Of a stretch of 40,047 bases of DNA, positions 24,278 to 32,809 are shown piece after piece. Source of the DNA: Gammaproteobacteria bacterium (lineage in GTDB: Bacteria; Pseudomonadota; Gammaproteobacteria; Steroidobacterales; Steroidobacteraceae). The first letter of the stretch is position 1. Every line of letters begins with the position of its first letter. The stretch spans positions 1-40,047 of the forward strand of contig JAJFKF010000027.1 in the NCBI GenBank assembly GCA_021773365.1, written 5' to 3'. A program made the translations under genes and the position numbers. Under the pieces are notes generated by a model that saw nothing but the letters and a program-made list of their open reading frames with translations, was not told where the DNA came from and searched no databases.

Positions 24278-25664
24278 AGCCCACCAGTCGATAGCAGGGC
24301 TTGTAGTGGCCATCGGCAATCTTCATCCGCCGCTGCTCAACAAAGGCCTTGAGGAGACCGTCCAGGGCGGCTCCCAGGGTACGGTCGGCCCGCAGTTCGA
24401 AAGGCCCCAGGCGCTCGATTGCCTGCACGCCGTTTTCCTTGACGTTACCGGTCACGATGCCGGAGAAAGCCCGCCGCAGGTTCGCCGCCCGCGCATGCAC
24501 GGGCTGGGCGGCACCGAGCTGCAGTGCACTCATGCTCTCGTGGGTGACCTCGAAGGGAAGCTGCAGATCAGGCGGGATACGCAGCAGCCAGTTGAAGTTG
24601 TACGAATCGCTGGCGCGCTTGCGCCACTCGCGCACCTCCTCCAGCCCCTGCACCATGGCGCGCGCCACTGCAGCCGCATCGTCAATGATGATGCGATAGC
24701 GCCCCTGGGCCTCGGCCCCGAGCGTGGCGCCGATGAAGGCATTCACCTGCTCGAAGTAGGCAGCACTCTCGCGCGGCCCGGTGAAAATCAGCGGTACCGG
24801 CTGCTGCGCGTTGGCCGGATCGAGCAGGATGCCAAGTACGTAGAGTATCTCCTCGGTAGTGCCTACGCCGCCGGGAAACACCACAATCCCATGGCCGAAC
24901 CGCACGAACGCCTCCAGGCGCTTCTCGATGTCGGGCATGATGACCAGCTGATTGACGATGGCGTTTGGCGGCTCGGCAGCAATGATGCCGGGTTCAGTGA
25001 TGCCGATGTAACGGCCGGTATGGATGCGCTGCTTCTGATGACCGATAGTCGCACCCTTCATCGGACCCTTCATGGCCCCGGGCCCGCATCCGGTGCAAAC
25101 ATCCAGGCCGCGCAGGCCGAGTTCGTAGCCAACGATTTTAGTGTAGTCGTACTCCTTGCGGCTGATGGCATGCCCGCCCCAGCAGACCACCACATTCGGC
25201 CGTCCGCGCACGTCCAGCATGTGGGCGTTGCGCAGGATGTGGAACACGGCATTTGTAACGCTGGCCTGCTCGGTGAGATCAAAACGTCCGCTATCGACAA
25301 TCTCGTTGGCGATGTAGACCACGTCGCGCAGCACCGCGAACAGGTGCTCCTTGATTCCCTTGATCATCTGCCCGTCAACAAAGGCGACGGCCGGCGCATT
25401 ACGCAACTCGAGTTTGATACCCCAGGCCTGGCGGGCGAGCGTCACATCGAAGTCACGATAGCGCTCGAATATGCGCCGCGCATCATCAAGCTCACCGCCG
25501 GAATTCAGCACCGCCAGTGCACATTTACGAAACAGCGGATACAAGCCCCCTTGCCCGGAGTCCAGGAGCTTGTCGATCTCCGCCTGTGAGAGGGTCTCCA
25601 GGCTCCCCCTGGGCGTCACCCTGGCGTCGACGAATTCCTCCGCTGGCAGAATGAATGTATCCAT
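24276..25664 (-). CDS. ppnN: PpnN, pyrimidine/purine nucleotide 5'-monophosphate nucleosidase
   Basis: This 462-residue enzyme (formerly YgdH) splits nucleoside 5'-monophosphates into base and ribose 5-phosphate. In Escherichia coli it is stimulated by (p)ppGpp and aids persistence. The central LOG-like Rossmann domain has the motif PGGVGTTEE, and VVCWGGHAISRKEYDY and CTGCGPGAMKGPMKGA come before it. The flanking N- and C-terminal domains have the E. coli-like length (454 residues there). It starts nine bases after the L,D-transpeptidase stop, on the same strand. Confidence 0.95.
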   Translation of the reverse strand: MDTFILPAEEFVDARVTPRGSLETLSQAEIDKLLDSGQGGLYPLFRKCALAVLNSGGELDDARRIFERYRDFDVTLARQAWGIKLELRNAPAVAFVDGQMIKGIKEHLFAVLRDVVYIANEIVDSGRFDLTEQASVTNAVFHILRNAHMLDVRGRPNVVVCWGGHAISRKEYDYTKIVGYELGLRGLDVCTGCGPGAMKGPMKGATIGHQKQRIHTGRYIGITEPGIIAAEPPNAIVNQLVIMPDIEKRLEAFVRFGHGIVVFPGGVGTTEEILYVLGILLDPANAQQPVPLIFTGPRESAAYFEQVNAFIGATLGAEAQGRYRIIIDDAAAVARAMVQGLEEVREWRKRASDSYNFNWLLRIPPDLQLPFEVTHESMSALQLGAAQPVHARAANLRRAFSGIVTGNVKENGVQAIERLGPFELRADRTLGAALDGLLKAFVEQRRMKIADGHYKPCYRLVG

Positions 25665-25672
25665 CGGCGGCT

Positions 25673-26236
25673 TCAGGGCAGTATCTCGATCGGAGTGTCA
25701 TGCCGTGTGAGCAGCCATAGCTCCACCATGTCGGCGTTCGACACTGCGATGCAGCCATCGGTCCAGTCGTGATCGCGGTAGTACTGCGGCGGATGACGCG
25801 GGTGGTTCGGCAGCCCATGGATCATGATGGCGCCGCCGGGCGGTACGCCCTCACGGCGCGCCCGGGCGATATCCTGCTCGTTGGGATAGGAGATCTGAAT
25901 GGAAAGAAAGTAATCGCTCTCGGTGTTGCGCCGGGTCAGCGAGTAACGCCCCTCGGGGGTGCGGAAGTCCCCTTCGCGCATCTTGTGCCCCCCCGGATCG
26001 AGGCCCAGCGAAATGCGATAGGAGGCGACTGTCCTGCCCTCGCGCAATAACTCCATGCGTCGCTCGCCCTTGCGCACGACCACTTTGTCAGCCATCTGTG
26101 GCGCGCCCGCGGCCGCAGGCGGCGGTTGCGCCTGCGCGGTAGCCAGTGCGATGGCCAGCACGGCGGCGAGCACAGCGGCAACTACATCGCAGGCGGGCAG
26201 CGGCGCGATTCCGGACCTGGCGAAACGATTGGGCAC
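25673..26236 (-). CDS. L,D-transpeptidase (YkuD domain), exported
   Basis: This 187-residue protein has an N-terminal hydrophobic signal (VVAAVLAAVLAIALATAQAQ) and one YkuD catalytic domain. The substrate loop holds HGLPN, and the catalytic site is DWTDGCIAVSN with the nucleophilic Cys. Such enzymes make 3-3 cross-links in peptidoglycan or attach lipoproteins to it. The GTG at 26236 is eight bases after the mltD-like stop. The sequence TATAAT at 26244-26249 (minus), which contains the TAA stop of that gene, lies seven bases ahead. The much longer frame from 26398 would overlap the upstream gene. Confidence 0.9.
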   Translation of the reverse strand: MPNRFARSGIAPLPACDVVAAVLAAVLAIALATAQAQPPPAAAGAPQMADKVVVRKGERRMELLREGRTVASYRISLGLDPGGHKMREGDFRTPEGRYSLTRRNTESDYFLSIQISYPNEQDIARARREGVPPGGAIMIHGLPNHPRHPPQYYRDHDWTDGCIAVSNADMVELWLLTRHDTPIEILP

Positions 26237-26244
26237 GGCGTTGA

Positions 26245-28341
26245 TTATAGGGGGTCGTCGGCGGGCGCTGCCGTGACGGCTTCGACCAGTGGCAGAATAA
26301 TGCGGCTTTTCGGCCGGACATCCGCAAAATCCACGTCCGGATTGTGCTGGCGCAACAGCCAGATAGGCACGTGCGGATTGCGCTGTGCAATGGACCACAG
26401 CGACTCGCCCCTGCGTACGATATGCACTTCAGTGCCCACGATCCGGTTGGCCGCGAAGAAGGTCTCCTGCAGGGCCTGATGATATGCGCGGCGGCGGCGT
26501 TCGAATTCAGTCACCGACACCTGGGCAAACTCCACTCGCAGCAGCTGCCCGATGATGACCGGCTGACCGAAGCGCATCCCGTTCAACGTACGCAGCCGGC
26601 TGGCACGCAGGTCAAGCCATTCGGCCAGATGGCCCAGCGTTTCGGCCGCCTGCATCTGCACCGTCAGATCTTCAGCCACAGAATAGTCACTTGGATCGGC
26701 CAACAATGGGCTCTGCCCACCGGACTGCGACCCGCCTTCCTGCACTTCAGTTTCCACCACTGGCTCGGCGTCCTCGGCCCGCTCAATCGCCTCCTCGGTC
26801 TCGGTTGCCGAATCGACACTGACGGGTGGCCGCGCGGCAGCGTCAGCTCGTGCTGCCGCAGCCTGTTCCTCGACACGAGCTTTCGCCTCGGCAGCAGCCT
26901 GGGCCTGCGCCCTGGCTTCGGCTTTTGCCTCGGCTTCAGCTGCCGCTCTGGCTGAGGCCTTTTCCCGCTCCATATCGGCCTGCGCCACCACCACGCGCGA
27001 GTCTGCCGGCTGCGGAATTTTGATGACTTGCCCGGCACGCAGCCGGCGCGCATCACGCATGTCGTTCAGCCGCATCAGCGCTGCAACCGTGGTGCCGTTG
27101 CGCAGGGCAATCGCCGATAGCGTCTCGCCCGGGCGCACCCGGTGTGTCACTTCGGGCCGCTGCCTGTCGAAACGCTCCTCCGGCGCCAGACTGGCCAGTA
27201 CCACCAGCGGATCGTCTACCAGATCAGCCGGCAAACGCAGTTTGAAACCGCGCGGCACATAACGCTCGCCGCGCCATACCGCCACAGTCAGCGCCGGATT
27301 GAGCAACTGCAGCGTCTGACGATCAATGTTGAATTTGCGCTCCAGCACGTCCACTGGAACATACGCCGACATGGGCACGGCCCGGGTCCTGACCTCCGCA
27401 TGCCGTCGCAACGGGCCGAAGTACCGCTCCGGGTCCCGATCGATCTGCAATGCCGCCAGGAACGAGATGTAGTAGTTGCGCGAGGCAAACCCGAAGGTAC
27501 GGCTCTGGTACTGGCGCGCGATGGTGACGATGTCGTCGGTGCCCATCCGCTCCTTGGCGCGCCGAATGCCAGCCGGACCGTGGTGATAGGCCGATAGCGC
27601 CAACGGCCAGGTACCCAGCAGTTCATAGTTGAATTTCAGGAACTGCGCGGCGGCAACCGTGGAACGATAAGGGTCAAGCCGCTCGTCGATATCGGTGTCG
27701 ATGCGCAGGTAACGCCGGCCGGTGGAGCGGATGAACTGCCACAGCCCCGCGGCACCGGCATGCGAATAGGCTGACGGATTGAATGACGATTCCACATGTG
27801 GCAACGCTGCCACCTCCGGCGGCACCCCCATATTGGCCAGCGTCTCGGCGATATGCGCCTCATAGGCGCCAGCACGAATCAGTCCTTCGCGAAAGCGATC
27901 GGACTGGCCGAGCTGAAAGCGAATCCGCCCAGCGGCCTGGCGCAGCTTCTGTGCACCGGTATTGTGCGGCCACAGCGCGCGTACCCGCCTTGCTTCCGCA
28001 GTATCAGCACCGCCATCGGCCAGGCCCTTGAGAATATTGCTGTAGCGCTCCTTGGCCTCCCTGATACGGTGTGCGCGCGCCTCACGGCCGAGATCGGCCG
28101 GAAAGCGCATGACTTCGTAGACCACCCCAAGGTTGTACTCATCGTGTAGCAAACCCGCGTTGGTATCCACCTCAGTGTAGATACGTGTCCAGAATCGGAT
28201 GTCAGGCTCGAACTCGGGAGGCGGCGCAAATGGATCTTCGGTCGCGACAGCCGGACAGACGACCAGCGCCGTTGCCAGCACCAGCGTAATTGCCGCGACA
28301 AATCTCAGCCGCGCAGACAGGGTAGATGTTCTTCTTGCCAC
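26245..28341 (-). CDS. mltD: LysM-containing lytic transglycosylase, MltD-like
   Basis: This 698-residue protein has a signal peptide (LRFVAAITLVLATALVVCPAVA) and a family 1 lytic transglycosylase domain. The catalytic Glu is in HVESSFNPSAYSHAGAAGLWQFI, about residue 184. Two clear LysM repeats follow (THRVRPGETLSAIALRNG... and VHIVRRGESLWSIAQRNP...), and a weaker LysM-like stretch lies between them. A 100-residue Ala/Glu/Arg-rich coiled segment links them. It cuts glycan strands in the periplasm and is anchored to peptidoglycan by LysM. A Cys near the signal end (VVCPAV) is not a good lipobox. GTG 28341 is preferred; GTG 28377 is in frame. TATGAT lies six bases before 28341. Confidence 0.9.
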   Translation of the reverse strand: MARRTSTLSARLRFVAAITLVLATALVVCPAVATEDPFAPPPEFEPDIRFWTRIYTEVDTNAGLLHDEYNLGVVYEVMRFPADLGREARAHRIREAKERYSNILKGLADGGADTAEARRVRALWPHNTGAQKLRQAAGRIRFQLGQSDRFREGLIRAGAYEAHIAETLANMGVPPEVAALPHVESSFNPSAYSHAGAAGLWQFIRSTGRRYLRIDTDIDERLDPYRSTVAAAQFLKFNYELLGTWPLALSAYHHGPAGIRRAKERMGTDDIVTIARQYQSRTFGFASRNYYISFLAALQIDRDPERYFGPLRRHAEVRTRAVPMSAYVPVDVLERKFNIDRQTLQLLNPALTVAVWRGERYVPRGFKLRLPADLVDDPLVVLASLAPEERFDRQRPEVTHRVRPGETLSAIALRNGTTVAALMRLNDMRDARRLRAGQVIKIPQPADSRVVVAQADMEREKASARAAAEAEAKAEARAQAQAAAEAKARVEEQAAAARADAAARPPVSVDSATETEEAIERAEDAEPVVETEVQEGGSQSGGQSPLLADPSDYSVAEDLTVQMQAAETLGHLAEWLDLRASRLRTLNGMRFGQPVIIGQLLRVEFAQVSVTEFERRRRAYHQALQETFFAANRIVGTEVHIVRRGESLWSIAQRNPHVPIWLLRQHNPDVDFADVRPKSRIILPLVEAVTAAPADDPL

Positions 28342-28414
28342 GAAGGGATCATACCTTCTTGCATCGATGCGCAGCACAATCCGGGAACCTATATCCGGTG
28401 CCGCGCCATACGAC

Positions 28415-29434
28415 TCATGAGTGCCTGCGCGGGGAGTCCACGGACGAACGTTCCATCACAATGGTGCGCCCGCCGATATCCAGCGATTTACCGATAACCC
28501 GGTTGCGGCCGGATTCCTTGGAGCGGTACAGACAAAGATCGGCATAGGCGATAAGGCTGTCCACCGAAGCCTGCCCGTTTTCCTCCAGAATATCGTGGCC
28601 GGCCACGCCGAAACTGGCGCTGATATGCATGGGGCCAGCGCAGGTCGCAAACGACTGGGCGGCGACCTGCAGACGGATCTTCTCCGCGAACACCATCGCC
28701 TCCTGCACCGCAGTCTGCGGCAACACCATGAGAAATTCCTCGCCGCCGTAGCGCACCACCCACTCGAACTCGCGCCGGGTGCAGGCCAGCAGCATGTCGG
28801 CGAAGCCCTTAAGCACATCATCGCCGGCCTGGTGCCCATGGGTATCGTTAACCTTCTTGAAGTGATCGACATCACACAGCACTACCGACAGGGACTGCTT
28901 GCAGCGAGCCGCGCATTCGATCTCCCGTGGCAGGCTTTCCATCAGATAACGGCGGTTGTAGGTAGCAGTGAGCGCATCGGTGATCGACAGCAGATGGTTG
29001 CGGCTGTTGGCCAGGCGCAGGGACTGCTCGAGATTAAGTATTCGCCGGCCGGTATTGAGCCGGGCGGCGAGTTCCGGATCTTCGAATGGCTTGGTAAGGT
29101 AGTCATCAGCGCCGGCCTGCAGACCCTGGACGATGCTTTCCTTGCCGCCGCGTGCCGTAAGCACAATGATGTAGACGTATCCTTCCAGCGGCGCCTTGCG
29201 CACGGCCTGGCATAGCGCCAGACCATCCATCTCCGGCATGTCCCAGTCGGTCAGCAGCAGGGCAAAGAAGCGCTGGCGCATCAGCTGCAGCGCTTCAGCG
29301 CCATTGCTGGCGGCATGCACATCGTAACCCAGGCGCCTGAGACGCTGGCTGGTAAGCATGCGCGTAGAGGGGTCGTCCTCGACGAGAAGAATGGACGGGA
29401 TGTCCGGATCCTGCGTTTCGCGTGCGGCGCTCAT
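28415..29434 (-). CDS. Receiver-GGDEF diguanylate cyclase
   Basis: This 339-residue protein has a receiver domain (LLVEDDPSTRM, phosphoacceptor in LLLTDWDMPEMDG, Lys in YLTKPFEDPE) followed by a GGDEF domain (DALTATYNRRYLMESL, CDVDHFKKVNDTHGHQAGDDVL, active site RYGGEEF). It should make c-di-GMP when phosphorylated. The inhibitory I-site position before GGEEF reads REFE in place of RxxD, so product feedback may be weak or lost; this is inference. Its ATG overlaps the end of the upstream NarL-type regulator by four bases (ATGA), so the two are translated together. The partner kinase is probably the HisKA_3 kinase at 30247-31395. Confidence 0.93.
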   Translation of the reverse strand: MSAARETQDPDIPSILLVEDDPSTRMLTSQRLRRLGYDVHAASNGAEALQLMRQRFFALLLTDWDMPEMDGLALCQAVRKAPLEGYVYIIVLTARGGKESIVQGLQAGADDYLTKPFEDPELAARLNTGRRILNLEQSLRLANSRNHLLSITDALTATYNRRYLMESLPREIECAARCKQSLSVVLCDVDHFKKVNDTHGHQAGDDVLKGFADMLLACTRREFEWVVRYGGEEFLMVLPQTAVQEAMVFAEKIRLQVAAQSFATCAGPMHISASFGVAGHDILEENGQASVDSLIAYADLCLYRSKESGRNRVIGKSLDIGGRTIVMERSSVDSPRRHS

Positions 29435-30192
29435 GAATCAGGGGAGTTGTCGCCGCTGTCGCCGCCATTGCCCGGGTCGCCACGGCCGATCTGTCCGCTC
29501 TGGCTGCTTTGACCGCCTTCACGACCGGAGAACCAGTTCACCGCGTACTGCACCAACTGCGCGCCGCTGGTGAGATTGAGCTTGCGCTTGATGCGCTGGC
29601 GGTGTGATTCGACGGTCTTGACGCTGAGGTTTAGAGCCTCAGCAGTATCGCGAGTGCTCGCTCCCTTGCCGATCATGTGCAGGATCTGCAATTCGCGATT
29701 ACTCAGCCGGTCGATGGGGTTGTTCGAGGTATAGGACCCACCGGAAGCAAATTTCTGGATCATGGTGTTGCCAACAGCCTCGCTGACATAGATGCCGCCG
29801 TCCAGCACGCGACGCACCGCGACCAGAAATTGCTCGCTGGCGGCCTGCTTCATGATGTAGCCGTTTGCCCCGGCGCTCAGCATGCGCTCGGCATAAATGG
29901 TCTCGTCATGCATCGACAGCACCAGAATGGGCAAGCTCGGATGGTGGGCGCGGACATCGCGCACCAGTTCCAGGCCATCACCTTGTTTCAATGAGATATC
30001 GACAATCAGCACATCGGGACTCAACTCGCGCACGCGCTGGCGCGCTTCACGTACCGATTCAGCCTCGCCGCACACGGTAAGATCCTCCTCCTGGTCAATC
30101 AGGCGCCGCAGGCCCTGACGCACAATGGGATGATCGTCGACGATAATTACGCGTCTGGCTTTTTGTTTGTTTGCCGTAGATCCTGAGTTCAT
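29431..30192 (-). CDS. NarL/FixJ-type response regulator 1
   Basis: This 253-residue regulator has a receiver domain (VIIVDDHPIVRQGL, phosphoacceptor in VLIVDISLKQGDG, ending GYIMKQAASEQFL) and a LuxR-type HTH (RLSNRELQILHMIGKGASTRDTAEALNLSVKTVESHRQRIKRKL). A 30-residue Gly/Ser/Asp-rich tail follows the HTH. The ATG at 30192 is preceded by a strong GGAAGGGGGG. It is 54 bases downstream of a HisKA_3 kinase and closely resembles response regulator 2 at 31898 (for example LVLSMHDE and GYIMKQ). Targets are unknown; two palindromes upstream of the island genes are candidates. Confidence 0.94.
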   Translation of the reverse strand: MNSGSTANKQKARRVIIVDDHPIVRQGLRRLIDQEEDLTVCGEAESVREARQRVRELSPDVLIVDISLKQGDGLELVRDVRAHHPSLPILVLSMHDETIYAERMLSAGANGYIMKQAASEQFLVAVRRVLDGGIYVSEAVGNTMIQKFASGGSYTSNNPIDRLSNRELQILHMIGKGASTRDTAEALNLSVKTVESHRQRIKRKLNLTSGAQLVQYAVNWFSGREGGQSSQSGQIGRGDPGNGGDSGDNSPDS

Positions 30193-30246
30193 TATTCCCC
30201 CCTTCCATGCGCAGCCAATCTGCCTATTGTTGCGGCCACCCGCAGC

Positions 30247-31395
30247 TCAGTTGCCGCGCCCCGGCTCACCCAGTGCCGGCTGGTGACTAAGGCACACCAT
30301 GCGTACACCTCCCTCGGTGCGCGGCTCGAAACTGACGCTGCCGCCAAGCATATTGGCGCGATACTGCATGATGCGCAGACCCATTCCCGAGGCCGGCACG
30401 GCGCCCGGTATAAAACCTCGCCCATTGTCCGCCACCGACAATACTACCCGCTCCCCATCCACGCGTAGATCGATCAGCACCTCAGAAGCATGGCCATGCC
30501 GCACGGCATTGGTCACCGCTTCCTGGGCGATACGATACAGATGCGTGCAGGCAGAGGCCTCCAGTGTCAGCTGCGGCCATATCTTGCTGTGGAAACATAC
30601 CCTCACGCCGTACATGTCGCTGGCACGCGTCGCCAGCGAACGCATTGCAAAAGACAGCCCGCCGCGCTCAATGCTGACCGGCGACAGGCCCCGCGCCAGG
30701 GCGCGTGTGCTGTCGATGGCGCCATTGACCAGCCCGACGATTTCTTCGGCATCGGCGGCGGCTGCATGGTGCTCCTTGTGCAGGCGCCCGACCAGGCTGG
30801 TAAGCATCAGCGCAATACCGGTCAGTTCCTGTCCCAGGCCATCGTGCAGATCATTGCCGATGCGCCGCTGCTCGCGATTGGCGATTTCAGTGATCTCCCT
30901 CTCCAGTACCCGCAGGGCCTCCTCGCCGCGCCGGCGAGCAGTGATCTCACCGCAGGCGACGGCAAAAGCCACGACGGAGCCATGCTCGATGACTGGTCCA
31001 ATCCGATGCTCGAACCAGCGCGTTTCCCCGCGCACCAGCTGGCGAAATTCATAAACTGCCGGTGTGCGCTCCTGCCTGACCCGCCGATAGACCCCAATCA
31101 CCCGCTCGTGCTCGGACGCCGGCAGAAAATCCTCTATCGACCGGCCAGGTAAAGCTGTGCGCTGCACTTCGAAAATTCCGCGATTGGCGAAGCGGATCTG
31201 CAGATCCAGGTCAAGCAACAGCAGACGGTCTGAGACGCTGCCTATGAGGGCGCGCAGCGCCGCTTCCGGCGTATCCAGCAGCTGCGCCCAGGCAGCCGGT
31301 GGCGGCGGAAATTCCACCATGGCACCCGGCTGCGCCAACGACGACGGTGCAGGCGATTCTTGTACTGACACTGCCTTTCCTCGATATGCGCTCAT
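30247..31395 (-). CDS. PAS-containing sensor histidine kinase (HisKA_3 type)
   Basis: This 382-residue kinase has no membrane segment, so it should be soluble. A PAS domain (about residues 45-160, ALIGSVSDRLLLLDLDLQIRFANRG) comes first. The HisKA_3 dimerisation box follows with the phospho-His in EQRRIGNDLHDGLGQELTG. The HATPase has EAVTNAVRHGHAS, VADNGRGF and GMGLRIMQYRANMLGG. The adjacent NarL-type regulator is the natural partner. The kinase core is strikingly similar to that of the kinase at 32810. The upstream region has a GGATATCC-centred palindrome 35 bases before the ATG. The sensed signal is unknown. Confidence 0.93.
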   Translation of the reverse strand: MSAYRGKAVSVQESPAPSSLAQPGAMVEFPPPPAAWAQLLDTPEAALRALIGSVSDRLLLLDLDLQIRFANRGIFEVQRTALPGRSIEDFLPASEHERVIGVYRRVRQERTPAVYEFRQLVRGETRWFEHRIGPVIEHGSVVAFAVACGEITARRRGEEALRVLEREITEIANREQRRIGNDLHDGLGQELTGIALMLTSLVGRLHKEHHAAAADAEEIVGLVNGAIDSTRALARGLSPVSIERGGLSFAMRSLATRASDMYGVRVCFHSKIWPQLTLEASACTHLYRIAQEAVTNAVRHGHASEVLIDLRVDGERVVLSVADNGRGFIPGAVPASGMGLRIMQYRANMLGGSVSFEPRTEGGVRMVCLSHQPALGEPGRGN

Positions 31396-31429
31396 GGCCT
31401 ACAGAAATACCGCACCAGCGCTGATCTTC

Positions 31430-31450
31430 AAATAGGATATCCCCCTATTT
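31430..31450. promoter_or_regulatory. Palindromic operator-like site A upstream of the PAS kinase
   Basis: AAATAGG (31430-31436) and CCTATTT (31444-31450) are inverted around a GGATATCC core. Read on the minus strand it contains TAGGGGGATATCC, which matches site B (TAGGGGAATACCC, 32648-32660) at 11 of 13 bases. It is 35 bases before the kinase ATG, a fitting place for a response-regulator site. Confidence 0.45.
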
Positions 31451-31525
31451 CGGGCGCTATGAAAGGCGAATTTCCACGCGAAGGCAAGCCGCAAGGGTAA
31501 GACGGGCGCCGGCCGGCCGGACGCA

Positions 31526-31834
31526 TCAACCCATTTCGTGCTTGCGCATTTTCTCCAATAGAGTGGTGCGTCCAAGACCGAGCAGACGCGCAGCCCGGCT
31601 GACTATCCCCTCCTGCGGCAGGGCATGGTGATACTCGTCCCGCCCATCCACGGTCGCCGGAATGAAGTCCACGGCCCTGCTTGCGCCGTCTGGTGCATCT
31701 GTCACCTGTGCAATCTGCTCGCGCACGCTTCGCGCCGCGCGCGAGGAGCCGGTGGGGAACCGGATTTGCCGCACCAAAGCCGCGCCCGCCGCAGCCCTCG
31801 AGGCCGCCGGTTGCACATTGGCAGCTGTGTTCAT
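31526..31834 (-). CDS. Small Fis-like HTH protein
   Basis: This 102-residue protein ends with a Fis/NtrC-type C-terminal HTH (GIVSRAARLLGLGRTTLLEKMRKHEMG), the DNA-binding end of sigma-54 enhancer-binding proteins. The first 70 residues are Ala/Arg/Gly-rich and contain no AAA+ domain, so it cannot activate sigma-54 by itself. The ATG at 31834 follows GGAGG at seven bases; an in-frame start at 31891 is less likely. It lies between the two response-regulator modules on their strand. It could be a stand-alone Fis-like nucleoid regulator or the remnant of a larger activator. Target sites are unknown. Confidence 0.78.
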   Translation of the reverse strand: MNTAANVQPAASRAAAGAALVRQIRFPTGSSRAARSVREQIAQVTDAPDGASRAVDFIPATVDGRDEYHHALPQEGIVSRAARLLGLGRTTLLEKMRKHEMG

Positions 31835-31897
31835 CCCCCTGCCTCCATAGGTTTCTTCCAAAACCCGCCTTGGTCCCCCCAGCGACGGCAAGCACTT

Positions 31898-32581
31898 CTA
31901 ACTGTTCTGGCTCTGCTCCACCGCCGGCTTGTCCGTTACCCAGCGGAAAGCGTAGCGCAGCAGTTCGCTGGATGTATGCAGGCCAAGTTTGTCGCGGATG
32001 TTGCGGCGGTGAGAATCGACCGTCTTTTCGCTCATGCCCAGGGCCTGGGCAATTTCCCGGGTGGTTCGGCTCTGGCCGGTGAGCGTGAGAACCTCGCATT
32101 CACGCGCCGTCAACGTTTCCAGCCCGCTACCCGCCGCTCGCGGCCGGTTGCGCGAGATCTGTTCCAGCAGTCGCGCGCTGACGGCGCTGCTGACGTAGAC
32201 ATCACCCGCAGCCACCTTGCGCAACGCACGCAGAAACTCCGTTGAGGCCTCCTGCTTCATGATGTAACCCTGCACACCCATTGACAGCAGTCGTTCGGCG
32301 TACAGCAGCTCATCGTGCATGGATAGCACCAGAATACGCACCGGGGAGTTTTTCTCGCGCAGCTTGAGGATCAGATCAACCCCGTCCTCGGCGCCCAGCG
32401 TCAGATCGAGCACAACCACATCGGGCTGGCAGCTCTCTATCGAATCCAGCGCGGCGGCAATATTCCCCGCCTGACCGCAAATCTGCAGGTCGCTGTGCTG
32501 AACCAGCAGACCCTCCAGACCTTCGCGCATGACCGGATGGTCATCAACGATGAGAATTCTCGTTGTCCGGCTCGACTCCAT
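31898..32581 (-). CDS. NarL/FixJ-type response regulator 2
   Basis: This 227-residue regulator has a receiver domain (ILIVDDHPVMREGL, phosphoacceptor in VVVLDLTLGAEDG, ending GYIMKQEASTEFL) and a LuxR-type HTH (TLTARECEVLTLTGQSRTTREIAQALGMSEKTVDSHRRNIRDKL). Its ATG follows AGGAAGG. It is divergent from a hybrid kinase across 228 bases, where an operator-like dyad lies. It is paralogous to response regulator 1, so cross-phosphorylation or cross-regulation is possible. No downstream target is evident beyond the adjacent Fis-like gene, 63 bases away. Confidence 0.93.
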   Translation of the reverse strand: MESSRTTRILIVDDHPVMREGLEGLLVQHSDLQICGQAGNIAAALDSIESCQPDVVVLDLTLGAEDGVDLILKLREKNSPVRILVLSMHDELLYAERLLSMGVQGYIMKQEASTEFLRALRKVAAGDVYVSSAVSARLLEQISRNRPRAAGSGLETLTARECEVLTLTGQSRTTREIAQALGMSEKTVDSHRRNIRDKLGLHTSSELLRYAFRWVTDKPAVEQSQNS

Positions 32582-32645
32582 CGCAAGATCCTTCCTGGTT
32601 TCCGAGCTGATTTCAGCTGGTTGCCGAAATACTGCCGGCGGCTAT

Positions 32646-32663
32646 CTTAGGGGAATACCCAAG
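32646..32663. promoter_or_regulatory. Operator-like site B between response regulator 2 and the REC kinase
   Basis: CTTAGGG and ACCCAAG form an imperfect dyad around GAAT. The core TAGGGGAATACCC (32648-32660) resembles site A. It lies 65 bases before the response regulator 2 ATG and 147 bases before the divergent kinase ATG. Apart from this site I see nothing distinct in the 228-base gap. Confidence 0.4.
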
Positions 32664-32809
32664 GCTCTCGCCAGCCGGATCGCTCCAAGATAAGCTCCGG
32701 GGGCGTCGCGCAGAGGCTTTTCGCGCCCTGCGGACGTCGCCGCAGCCTGGCGATTAGACATAAACTGGCGTCCAGGCCCCGGGACCAATGCAAGGATTGA
32801 GGTAGGACA

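Noticed and set aside
24213-25589. Plus-strand 458-codon frame opposite ppnN
   Set aside because: Shadow of PpnN, which has the LOG motif and normal length; long shadows are common at high GC.
26664-27056. Arg/Pro-rich alternative frame in the MltD-like gene
   Set aside because: It follows from the repetitive Ala/Glu codons of the real frame.
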